Shown here: positions 38,389 to 49,300 of the stretch, piece after piece
Numbering within the stretch: position 1 is the stretch's first letter
Layout: each line of letters starts with the position of its first letter
NCBI GenBank assembly: GCA_963971425.1
Contig: OZ020519.1
Location: 25,336,786 to 25,400,785 of the forward strand
Source of the DNA: Bryoerythrophyllum caledonicum
Lineage: Eukaryota > Streptophyta > Bryopsida > Pottiales > Pottiaceae
Direction of reading: 5' to 3'
Length of the DNA stretch: 64,000 nt
The notes under the pieces: model-generated
What the model was told of the DNA's origin: nothing
The model's database searches: none
What the model saw: only the letters and a program-made list of their open reading frames with translations
Translations under genes and position numbers: made by a program

Positions 38389-40008
38389 TCAGTCCACGTT
38401 TGACGAGTCTCCAAGGGCTGTGGCTTTGGATCTTGTAATGTCTTGCATTGCAAGTAGTGTCGAGGTCATGAGGCTCTCCACGTTGGCAAGTTTGTCTTGG
38501 AGTTCTCGAGTGATGTTGTCAGTGTAGGCCCTAGTCTCTTTGATGATGTCTTCGCGCAAGGTGGTGAGCTCCTGTCTCAGTCTTTGATTCCCTGCCTGTA
38601 TAATGGAGGCCATCTCCGAACGAGAGATGCCAGAAGGGGCAGGGGTAGCTTGGATGGAAGCCACCGTATTCACAAGGGCCTTGTTAATGTCATTGAATCC
38701 CCAATTCTCTACAAGAGTGGGGGAAGGGGGGTCTGCGCCTTCTAGGCTACGACGGTGAGGTGAGGTCTCTACCTGGTGTCTACCTATGATGAAGGTTTTG
38801 TTCAAGAACTGTCTGTAGGTGATGGGATTTTGGAGTTGCACATTGGCTCCTCCATTGTGTTTCCCCCCTTCTTGCTTATGGAACCATAAAGATACTAAGT
38901 TCTCCCCAAATACCTTATGAATGGCTTGCGTGGTTTCTGCCACGCTGGTTAGTATGGGAAGGTGAGAGAGAGTGATCGTGAGGGCATCTTTCTTTGCTCT
39001 ATCCGTAGCTGATAGGGTGTCAGAGCTCGAGGCTTTTGCTGCTAATATCTCTTGTCTTGTGGTGATGCTATGGATTTCAAACTTCTTGGCCTATTGTGGG
39101 GTTGGGGCCACTATGAAGGCACGGGATTCGTTTTCCATTTTCTGTATGTCCGTAACTTCAAATTCTAATTTCCTTGTAAAGCCATTAGATACTACATCGT
39201 GGAAGAGGGAGTGTGCAGGCACCCCCTTGAGGTTGTCACTCTTGATTTTTACGGACAGATTTTTCCTGGCCACTGCATGAAAGGTCTTGCATACTTTACC
39301 TCTGGTGGCTGGTCCTAGCGGGTCTAAGTGCAAAATGAAATACCGTGTGCCTCTAAGTAGTGCAATGGCATCCACCTCTGGCCTGAGGAGGTGGAGCTTG
39401 ATAATTCGTGACCATATGCTTTTGCCATGTTTTTTGACTCCCTTACATAGGATTGCTATGGGGTCTATCAAGTCCTTGCCAAGGGGTATCTTCATATGTT
39501 CAAGCCTAGCAATGGTAAGCTTCCTCACATCCTCATGGTATAATGGGTGTTGTGGTAGTTCAAAGTCTATTGCTACTTGAAAATCAAAGGAAAGGCCTGT
39601 CTTAGGGGAGGTGGGGATGTCAAATGGTACCTGTGTTAGATTATAATGTTGCCCCGCAATGTTGTCACTCCGTATAGGGGAGTATAAGAGTTGTGGGACT
39701 CTTGGATATGCCACGTTGGCGCCAATAGCCTCCTCAGCTTCCTCCTTGGGCATACCGCGAGTAATCATGTCCAAGACGCTCTCACCACTAACCAGAGGCT
39801 CGTATCCTTCATCAATTGCGAGTTTCTCCATGGTGGAGAAACCCAGCCAAAAGCGAAAGGAGGAAAAGTCTGGAATAGAGACTTGTAGAAAGGGTGTAGA
39901 ATTACCTTTGGCTTTCTTCGTGGGGGTTGGGGCTTCTTCAATAGAGGGACTGTCCTTGTGGGCTTCTGTAGACCGCTTAGAAGTTTCTGATGTGCTCTCG
40001 ACCTCCAT
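38389..40008 (-). pseudogene. LINE-A ORF1 (one in-frame TAG)
   Basis: LINE ORF1 proteins bind element RNA. ATG at 40008; the frame reads to TGA at 38391-38389, interrupted only by TAG at 39093-39091 (after APTPQ). About 539 codons, including an N-terminal Ser/Thr/Glu-rich segment with a basic KKAKG patch, a central globular part (IKLHLLRPEVDA) and a C-terminal coiled-coil-like segment (RQELTTLREDIIKETRAY). It has about 30-40% identity to LINE-B ORF1 (44690-45929). No zinc knuckle or RRM motif that I can recognise, so the family is unassigned. Confidence 0.75.
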
Positions 40009-42128
40009 GTCTGTAGCTCTGGAGTCTTAGAAAAGCTTGAGTTGATTGTTGGAGCGGTCTCTTCGAGTTGCCTGGGATGCTTGGAGTGCGTTGTCAGCCA
40101 TCTCCTCGAATGTTGTGGTGCCTGTCGTGCTTCTCCTCTTACTTCTGATGTGGCCGCTAAGAGTCAGTTCCTAGTCAGGGTCAGAGTTCTGCCTGTCGTT
40201 TCTGATGTGATCCAGGGGGGGCCGACTCCGCGTCAGAGTCCGTTTCTTCTTGCAGTAGGAGCCGGCGGGTGGGGGCACCGTTCTTCTTGCTGAGCTTGGA
40301 GGGGGGTATTGTCTCTGGCTTGGCTTGTCTGCTCTTCCTTCGCCGGAGTGGGCGGGGCGAGGCGGCTTGTCTGTTGCGGGGTGAGGCAGTGTGTCTGCTG
40401 CGGGGTGAGGCATCGTGCTTGTTGCGGGGGTCTGGAGTGGGCGATGGTTGGGGTCCGAGTTGGTCCCTGTCTTCTAACCAGAGTCTATGAGAAGGGGTAG
40501 CGCTCCTATGGCGAAGCTCGGAGGGGGGGGGGGCGATGTCTGGGGATCACGTTGTGGTCTCCTCCTTAGTCGGAGTAGACGGGGCGGGGCAGCGTTGCTA
40601 CTGCGAGGCTCGGAGGTGGGCGACGGCTGAGTTCCGAGTTGAGGCTCGCTTATCCCTCGGAGTCGGTGAGGAGGGGTTGCGTTCCTGTTGCAAGGTTCGA
40701 GGGGAGGCGATGTCAGGGGTTCCAGTTGCGGGTGTGTTCGCAGCCGAAGTAAACGGGCGGAGGCGGCGTTTCTTCTACGGGGCTTGGAGGTGGGCGATGG
40801 CTGGGGTTCGGGTTCAGTCAGTTCCACTGGCTGGAGACGGCGACGAGAGGCAGCGCTCCTATGGTGGGTCTTGGCGGGGGGCGATGGCTGGTGTGCAAGC
40901 GAGACGAAGTGGAACGAAGTCTTCAGTCGCAGTGGGCGAAGCTGGGCGACGTGCTTGTGTCGAGGCTCGTGAAGGGGCGCTGTTTGGTGCTTGCTTTGCG
41001 TTTGTGTCGGGCCTAGGAATTGGGTCTTCTTCTTCGGCTGGCGGTGGTTTGTTCGGGAGGGAGGTTGTTGCGCTGTTGGCTGTGCTGGTGGTCGTAGGGT
41101 CGTCTCCTATCGCCGTGTATGTCTCTGCTCTGTAAGTCCTCTACATGTCCCTGTTGTGGTGTCTGTGGGTTGCTTCGTCCTTGGGCTTGTGCGTCTCCTT
41201 AGTAGCTCCGGGGCTGATATTGTTGGTGGGGGAGTCTCAGGGTTCTTCCAGGAGGCTTTCCGCTTTGTTGGGAGGGCGTGTTCGGGTTCCCAGCTCATAT
41301 GTGCGCTCCTAGAGTTGCCTTGTGTTGGTTGGTTTCGTCCGTTGTGGTGTTTGGCTAGTGGGTTTAGGTAGGAGGGGTGGCAGGTTGTTGATGTCGCGGT
41401 CTTGTTGTGAGGAGGATACCTTCTGTCGTATATGAGGTTGCTATCGTGGAGTTTGTTGGGGGGGGCGTTGTGGCTATTCTCCGCTGCTCCAGGCTGCTTC
41501 AGTCTATATCCTTCCCTGACTTCTTGCCTCGTCTGTTGCAGGTTGTGCTACACGACTTTGTTGTTCATCCTTTTCGGGGGGTCGCACTTTGCTTCTGTCT
41601 TTTTTCCCTGCTCCGAGGGGTTTGCTTACAGGGGGGGCAGTTCATTGGGGAGCTCCTGTCTGGTATTGGGCTGGCTCTTGATGCCGGGAGTGCGTTGTCC
41701 CTGGTTGGTGAGGAGTGCCGCTCGGGAGAGGCGCTGTTCATCTAGCTGATGTCTATGAAAAATTTTCCCCTATAGGTCCTTGTATGCGCGCAGTTTTCTT
41801 CTTTGGTTGGTGTTGTAATTGCCGTTGAGCAGGGTTATGCCGTCTAGAGTTCTAGGCGGATTTCTCCAGTGCTTCCGCTCTTAGGAGTGGCCTGCAACTC
41901 GTATTTCTACTTCACTCTCTCTGAGATTGTTAGTATATTTTCTTGCATATTTATGTGTGTTATCTACGTGAGTGTATGAATAGTTATTAAGAGTGTAAGT
42001 GCAATGTATTAAAACAGGACGAGGTTTGGGAGAGGAGCAAGCCTGGTAGTTGGTCTTCGTGTGGAGCGTGTTGGCCTAGCTTCCTTGGCCTCGTTTTGCT
42101 CATGTCATATTTTTTTATGCTTGCGTGT
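40009..42128 (-). other. GC-rich repetitive 5' region of LINE-A
   Basis: The composition changes sharply to GC-rich (G on the plus strand). Degenerate repeats recur: ctgctgcggggtgaggca at 40365-40410, and about 95-200-bp blocks carrying ggctcggaggtgggcgatg at roughly 40510, 40605, 40690, 40785 and 40870. Long ORFs on both strands here reflect composition, not genes. Tandem 5' monomers often serve as LINE promoters; that role is inferred. Confidence 0.55.
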
Positions 42129-42171
42129 GGGTTTAGGGTTTAGGGTTTAGGTTTAGGGTTTAGGGTTTAGG
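42129..42171. repeat. Interstitial telomere-like (TTTAGGG)n
   Basis: Six TTTAGGG units (one shortened to TTTAGG) on the plus strand. They lie at the join between the LINE-A 5' region and the truncated Tc1 transposase of T1. The heptamer is the common plant telomere repeat. Confidence 0.9.
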
Positions 42172-42505
42172 TCTACACACTTGAGTACGGCACATATTAG
42201 TAATCTCTGAGTACGGCACATATTAGTAATCTCTGAGTACGGCACATATTAGTAATCTCTGAGACCGAGGAACGACGATGAGTTTTTGCTTAACGTACAA
42301 TATTATTCACATCTCTCTCACTAAGTTTTTTAGCGTGACTTCCACCGCAAGGTTTGCGCTTATAAGTTCCATCTTCTTTAAACGTTTTTACTAACATCTG
42401 AACTGTTCTAACAGAAATTGCAGTAATGGCTGCAATTTGAACTCCTGTATTTCCTCCCTCACTCAAACCTATAATGCGAGCACGGATTTCATCTGAAATT
42501 GCCAT
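42172..42505 (-). pseudogene. T1 transposase N-terminal fragment
   Basis: The helix-turn-helix DNA-binding start (MAISDEIRARIIGLSEGG) begins at 42505 and matches T2 at 54386. The frame ends at TAA 42292-42290; homology continues to cagagattac and caagtgtgtagac. A 26-bp unit is triplicated inside (42183-42260), adding frameshifts. No catalytic residues remain. Confidence 0.85.
42183..42260. repeat. 26-bp unit in three exact copies
   Basis: GAGTACGGCACATATTAG plus TAATCTCT, repeated exactly three times inside the T1 transposase fragment. T2 has a single diverged copy at the same place (near 54640), so the expansion happened in T1. Confidence 0.95.
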
Positions 42506-43389
42506 TATAGACTATTTTTTATGATGTTGATACAATACTAAATGCTCTTCAATAAGTAATCAATATAACACTCAACCTATGGCAATTGGATTATATAATT
42601 CAGTAAACACAAAGGACTCAGCTTATGGCATGTGCACTAAATAAATCAATCAACAACATAACACTCACATTGGCATGTGCATTAGGTGATAACCATGGCA
42701 TGTGCATTAGATGATAACCATGGCATGTGCATCAATTGAGTGAACCAAAAAATACTCTTGGACATACTCATGCCACATGTGATTCGTCAACACTCAGTAA
42801 ACTAGTCAACAACACTCAACAAAAAAAATATATATCCACTCAATAAATCAGCCCATATGTGATATGCCCACTCAATGGATCAGCCCATATGTGATTTGTC
42901 TACTCAATCAGTCAACAACACTCAGCCCATATCTAATATGTCCACTCAATACCATCTCAACATTCACTCTATTACAAATCACATGACAAAATACACACAA
43001 CATTTCCTTTACATAGTGCTCAACAGATATTTGGAGGAGAAAACTCGTCATACGTGCATAATGCACACCAAACCTTATGACAAGTGGATTCTTCTACACA
43101 AAACAACTCTGCAATTCTACATGTAGATTTCATTGATCTTTTCAAGATGCATTTATGTTTGGTAGCTTAGTCACATGAATAAAATCAATGAAGAGTACGA
43201 GGTGTCAAAGATAATTTGACATTCTCAATATGCCCCTTCAATATAGTTTCTCATTGTTACAAACATTGGTAGATATGGAATAATTTTTTTTTGTATATAC
43301 ATCTTTTGGCTTTGAAATCTATCTCATATGTTACCAATATAGAGGTGATCTTGTGGCCAAAATTTCATTATGTATCAACAAAAACTCAA

Positions 43390-44212
43390 TCCTAGGAAGG
43401 GTGTTGAAGTTGGAAGTAGTGGTAAACTTTCCCCTTTGTTTGTCACAACAATACATGTTGGTAGACTTGGTATATGTTTTTTTGTGTAAATCTTTTGGAT
43501 TTTGAAATTTTCCACACTTGTATTTGACGTGAAGGTGACTTCATACCCAAAATTTCATGGACAAATAAAAATTTTTGAATTCTTGGGAGGGTGTCAAAGT
43601 GGGCAGCTGTGAAACTTTTCTCACAACTAACCCCCATGTTAGTAGATTTTGAATATCTTCCTTTGAATACATTTTTTGGCCTTGAAAATTTTCCCACATG
43701 TTATCGACATAAAGGTTACCATGTGTCAAAAATTTCATGTTGAAATAACAAACCCTCAATCCTAGGGAGGGTGTCAAAGTTGGAAGTAGTAAAATGGTTT
43801 TTCCCTTTTTTTCTCACAATTACACATGTTGGTAGATTTGGGATGTGATTTTTTTGGTGCATTTTTTGGACTTGAAAATTTCCACACATGTAATCAACAT
43901 AAAGGTGTTCTCACTCCAAAAATTCCATGGGCAAAACAAATTTCCTCAATCCTTGGGATGGTGTCAAAGTTGGCGGTTGAGAAACTTTTCTCACAGCTAC
44001 CCCATGGTGGTTAATTTTTAATATCTTTTGTTTTATAAGTCCTCTGGACTTGAAATTTGGTATGCATGTTTTTAACATAGAGGTGATGCTGTTCCCAAAA
44101 TTTCAGGGTAAAAGAACAATTTTTCAGCCCTGTGGAGGGCGTCAAAGTTGGCAGCAGTGTGAGACACCATCCCTGGAATTGCCCAAACGCCAATTTGAAT
44201 GTCACCCTACTG
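43390..44212. repeat. T1 terminal array of ~185-bp subterminal repeats
   Basis: Five units spaced 179-190 bp, each with the core GGAGGGTGTCAAAGTTGGMAG, begin near 43396, 43585, 43765, 43955 and 44134. Between cores, similar text recurs (ttttctcac, catgttggtagat, ggacttgaaattt, ccaaaatttcatg). T2 carries three cores per terminus. Repeated cores in Tc1-like ends are typically transposase-binding sites; that is inferred here. Confidence 0.85.
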
Positions 44213-44689
44213 TACAGTTCAATAGGGTGACATTCAAATTGGCCGTTTAGTAGTTCCAGGGATAGTGTCCTACACTGCTGCCAACTTTGACACCCTCCCC
44301 AAAGCTAAGAAATTGTTATTTTACCATGAAAATTTGGGGACAGCATCATCTTTATGTTGAAAACATGCATACCAAATTTCAAGTCCAGGAGACTTATACA
44401 AAAAAACTTATGCAAGATCTACCAACATGGGATAGCTGTGAGAAAAGTGTCACAGCTGCCAACTTTGACACCCTCCCAAGAATTGAGGAAATTTTTTTTG
44501 CCCATGAAATTTTTGGAGCAAAAACATTTTTATGTTGTTTGCATGTGTGGAAAATTTAAAGTCCAAAAGACCCATACAAAAAATAATATTCCAAATCTAC
44601 CAACATGTGTAGTTTTGAGAAACAAAGGGGAAAACCATTTTACTACTTCCAACTTTGACGCCCTCCTTAGGATTGAATTTTTGTTGGTT

Positions 44690-45929
44690 GATGATGATGG
44701 ATTTGCTAAAGATTACCAAGTGTCAATTAACTTTGAACTTGGGGATCAAATATGTGCACGCAAAGTCATTCATGCTATGGTTGTGGAAAAGCTTGAGGAG
44801 TTGGAAATACCCCTTGGTACGATACTGGGAGAACCAATTGCCATATTTTGCCACCACAAATCGGAGAACTGGAGTGGAACAATCAAGCTACACTTGCTGA
44901 ATCCGAAAGTGGACGCACGTGCTCTCCTACAAGGTGTGAAACCGTTCATTCTCACTCTCAATGAGGGTATTCCACACAAAGGCAAGGTATGTAAGTCATA
45001 TGACCCATTGGCTTCTTCTAACAACCTCTCAGTCAAAGTCACGGGCCCAACTCTAGCAAACAAAGAATGGTTTACCATGCATGAGGAAATAGTAAAAGAG
45101 AGTTTTGTTAGAGGATTTAACTTTGAAATTACTGGGGTAGAGAAAAAGGCAGCTAATGAATTTGCATGGATAAAAACCACGTCTCCTAAGATGGCTTCCA
45201 TAGTCAAGAACAACAAAGTGGCATTTGCAAATGAAATTTTCGTGCCAAATTTTGTGAGCAAGGGAAAAATGAGTGAGGATGAAAAATTGAAAAAAAAATG
45301 CCTTGATCTTAATTGCAAAAAATCTTAGCAAAATAGAACCTATAGAGAAACTAGAGGAAGGACTAAAATCAAAACTTGGTGCAAACAACATTGAGAGCAT
45401 GTATTTCAAACTTGAGAATGGGAAACATGTGGGTACTTGCAATGTACAATGTCTCAATGCTGCCGTGTACAAGAAGCATGTGAAACAAAGTGTAGAGATT
45501 CATGGAAAGTATGTCGATTTTTCTCCCCACCCTAGGAGTCTTGATGGTACCAACCCCCCAACCGCAGAAGAACTCAAAAGACTAGGACTGACAGATGTGA
45601 ACTCAGCTGCTATGAATGCTGTCATTGCCATGGAAAATGCCCCAAACCAAATCCGTGCCAAGGATCTTAACCAGATGGTAGAAACAGTCGTTAACAAGGG
45701 CACACAAGACACTATCGCTGAGCTCCGAAAAGAAATGGCAGCCATGAAGGGGGAAATCATTGAGGAAGCAAGAAACTATGCTGATATGGTGCAAGAGTCG
45801 ACCAAAAAGGTATTAAGAAGCGAAATGACATCTCTTAGAAAAAACATCATACAAACTATTATGGAAGAAGAAGAGAGAGCTAGCCAAAGAGTACAACTAA
45901 CCATTGAAGGAATGGATACGTCAAACTAG
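44690..45929 (+). pseudogene. LINE-B ORF1, 5'-truncated and frameshifted
   Basis: Homologous to LINE-A ORF1 from its middle onward (IKLHLLNPKVDARALLQG; HPRSLDGTNPP). The first part is fused in frame to upstream T2 sequence, giving a fortuitous longer ORF from 44354. The frame shifts by one in a run of nine A (45290-45298) and continues to TAG at 45927-45929, followed two codons later by TGA. The C-terminal half is rich in Glu/Lys/Ala and probably coiled coil. The A9 shift could be a mutation, a sequencing error, or slippage; only reads can tell. Confidence 0.8.
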
Positions 45930-46096
45930 GCTTGACACGCAACGCGATAGCAAAGATATGGATAACAGTATACATTTATACTAAATATGCCAAATATATA
46001 CTAGTATATTTCTATACCCAAAAGTATAAAAACCAAAAACTCGTACACACCAAAGTATATATATATACTATATGCAAAAAAAATAATAGAAGAACA

Positions 46097-46273
<177 letters not shown>

Positions 46274-46339
46274 AACCCCACACCCCTCCCACTAGCAGCC
46301 ATAAACATTATTCATCACAAATTATTAATTATACTTTGC

Positions 46340-46366
46340 GGAGACATAGAAACTAATCCGGGCCCA
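46340..46366 (+). other. 2A-like ribosome-skipping motif GDIETNPGP
   Basis: It matches the D-x-E-x-N-P-G-P consensus of 2A peptides, at which the ribosome skips the Gly-Pro bond. It is preceded by a hydrophobic stretch (KLLIILC), as is usual for 2A sequences and for the N-termini of many non-LTR elements. LINE-A has the same motif (36832-36806). Activity is inferred from the consensus. Confidence 0.8.
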
Positions 46367-49300
46367 ATGCCAAATGTCTTCCACAACCACCCAAAATCAC
46401 ACAAAAGATTATCAAAAATATATTTTATTCCGAATACTATAAAACTACGCCCCGAATATCAACACTTAGCTTCTTCCTTCGCACCACTCCTAAAAAATAA
46501 TCACACACTTCACCAAACTTATTCTACCCTCTACCCTAACATCTCCCGCTACATACACCAAAAAGCCAACCACCCATCTACACATATTGTATTCGCCATA
46601 ATTACCACCCTCCACCCATCAATAGACGAATGCAACAACATCACCAACCAACATTCTACCAACGCAAATCCAACACAATGGACAGATATATTACTAAATA
46701 CCCTATCCTCTCTACATAATCCCCCTGAAAGACATATAGACACACACCATCCATACACCAAATTCCTAGAGGAAAACCAACACCTCTTTGAACACAAAAC
46801 CTCCCTACATAATGACTTATACAACTTTATTCATAGCCAAACCCCACCCCCTTCCCCCCATGAACTACAACTAAAATTTCCCTACTTTCCACATAATCTC
46901 ATCCTTGAAGCTCTTAGATGCTTTGAACCAATTCATGCTTACACGCACCCCACCCCAACACCCATCCACATCTCCCCTCCACTGTGCAACCTCAACAATA
47001 CAGACAATAGAAACACATATAGAACTACATGGAACGCCTCAACATTAAATACTGCTTTACCATGCATACACAATCTAACCGCCCACACCAACACTCCACC
47101 CGCCATAATTGCCATACAAGAAACTAAAATAACTGCTACCAAATCCACAAGATACATCCAAAAAACATTCCCAGATTACAAACTCATATTCAACAACACT
47201 CATTCTCTCACACGATGCATCCAACAACGTAGGCCATATACACCGGCTAGAGGAGGCCTACTCATGCTCATACACCAATCATATGCCTTCCCCGGGAATA
47301 TTACTAAAATCCCCACATCGGCTAATATATCACCATATCTTCAAACTATTGAAATTACTAACCGACCTCTTCAACCATGGCTCATTCTTCATCTATACAT
47401 GCCTTCACACATAGAAGACTTAAGGCTTATCCCGGAAATCCAAAATTCCATCACCTCACAAATAAATACACACACTAACCATACAATAATACTCTGTGGA
47501 GACTTTAACCGGGATATCGCCCTTATTGGACGGCAAAATGGAGAGACTTCTACCCCCCCAATGGACATAGACTATCAATGGCGAAATTATACGGATAACC
47601 TAGGGTTATATCTAATCCCAACCAATACACAATACTCTTGTCAAGGTGGACATAATTACACACACACTAGCCTAATTGATGGATTTTACATTAAAACACC
47701 TAATCATACCCAATATACATCTACCACAAATACCACAACCAACTTAAACTCAGACCACTTCCCAATCCAACTAAATATACCTCACAACACCCTTATAAGC
47801 AGACCTCCCACTACCTTCAACTTAAATGAAATTAAAATACTAAATCCCATCCCAAAAGAAAACCTTTATAACTTTAATACAATATTTTTTGAAAAAAACT
47901 CACTACTAATAGACTCCTTCACAGATACTCTTTCTAACCACCAACACCTCACACAAATACAATGGCAAGAAGCTTGCACGACTCTTGACAAACTTATTAA
48001 TGAAATTTCTACCATACTAGAAAAAACTTGTAAAGCCCCTCCAATTCCACAACTCACACCTAGAACCTCAAAACAAGGGGGATATCTCCCGAGAAAACTA
48101 GCCAAAAAGTGGAAACAACATCTTGCCACATACCACACCATTCGTAAAACAATTTACACCACTAAAACTAATCAAAATTGGCAAACCCACCCCATAATCT
48201 CCGAACTACAAAACCTCCGTCACCCTCATATCCCACAACTACCACTACCTAACACCTCTCACGAAGAATGGCTAAAAGACATTGCAATCATTGCAAAAAC
48301 TGCTAATAAAGAAGCTCGGAAAATTACTACAAAATATGCAAGAGAATGTGTCAAAAAAGCCATATCTAAGTATCGTCAACTATACGAAACTAGCCCAAAG
48401 AAGATTAATAGAAAAGTCTTTAAAAATAACACAAACCTGCCACTAGACTGTATCTTAGACCAAAACAATAACATTCTAACCAGCCCTGATGACATTGCAA
48501 ACGAAATACATTTTCAACAGTCCATAAACAATAGACCAACCACCCCCCCATGTCACTTCCAACCACAACACACATCAACATGCACATGCAGAGTTAGGCA
48601 ATACCTGTGGCATGATTTAGACGGTTTTACCATTGACAAAAGAGGCGAGCCAACAATACCTCTCCACACATATTATAACAGAGACACATACAACATGTGC
48701 CTAAAAAATTTGGGAACTAACAAAGCCCCCGGTCCGGACCATATACCCAACTCAATTCTAAAAAACATGCCCCCAAAATTCCACGACCTCCTATCATTAT
48801 TTTTCCTTCACTGTTACAAACAAAAATCCATTCCCGCATCTTGGAAAACAAGTCTAACAATCTTATTATACAAAAAAGGCAACCCATACGAGCTACCTAA
48901 CCACCGACCTATTGCCTTAGCTAACACCATTTATAAATTATATACTAGTACACTAACATCAATATTATCGGCTTACGGGGAAATACACCAAATATTACAC
49001 GAAAGCCAAGAAGGGTTTAGAGCCGAGAGAAGTACCACACGGCAACTTCAAACCCTCATTGCCGCACTTGAAGATGCAAAATTCACGAATGAAGACATTT
49101 ACATACTCCACATCGATTTTAAAAACGCATTCGGTTCCATTGACCATCCTCGACTGCTAGCCATAATGAGTGATCTTGGATACCCGGAAGACGCAGTCAA
49201 ACTGGTTGGTAATATATACTCTCAATCTACCACTACATACACCGGAGAATTCTTTGGTAAAACACGCCCTATCCCCATCCAACGTGGTACCATACAAGGC

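Larger units (their letters stand above)
29967..42128 (-). mobile_element. LINE-A: ~12-kb non-LTR retrotransposon
   Basis: A minus-strand LINE with, in order, a GC-rich repetitive 5' region (about 40009-42128), ORF1 (40008-38389), an A/C-rich linker, and ORF2 (about 36932-30242) with 2A-like motif, APE endonuclease, RT, RNase H and a Cys/His motif. A structured 3' UTR ends in a TTCTTCTTT-type tail near 29967. It is broken by an 82-bp tandem duplication, several 1-nt indels and a ~530-nt deletion relative to its sister LINE-B. The RNase H-containing ORF2 recalls the I/R1/Tad group, but I cannot place the clade. No target duplication was found; the 5' side ends at telomere-like repeats. Confidence 0.85.
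42172..44212 (-). mobile_element. Truncated Tc1-type transposon T1
   Basis: It reads on the minus strand from its terminus at 44212 (CAGTAGGGTGACATTC...), flanked by TA at 44213-44214, through a ~0.8-0.9-kb terminal repeat region, a leader homologous to 53647-54380, and the start of the transposase. It ends abruptly at 42172 against telomere-like repeats; the catalytic half and the other terminus are missing. Confidence 0.8.

Noticed and set aside
40269-41745. Long plus- and minus-strand ORFs in the GC-rich block
   Set aside because: They arise from GC-rich, stop-poor repeats open in several frames; no motif, and their position fits a LINE 5' region.
42183-42260. CRISPR-like short direct repeats
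   Set aside because: The three 26-bp copies are directly adjacent without spacers and lie within a transposase gene; this is a tandem expansion.
43443-44205. Series of short ORFs at 43.4-44.2 kb
   Set aside because: They are readings of T1 subterminal repeats and recur in mirrored form in T2 ends.
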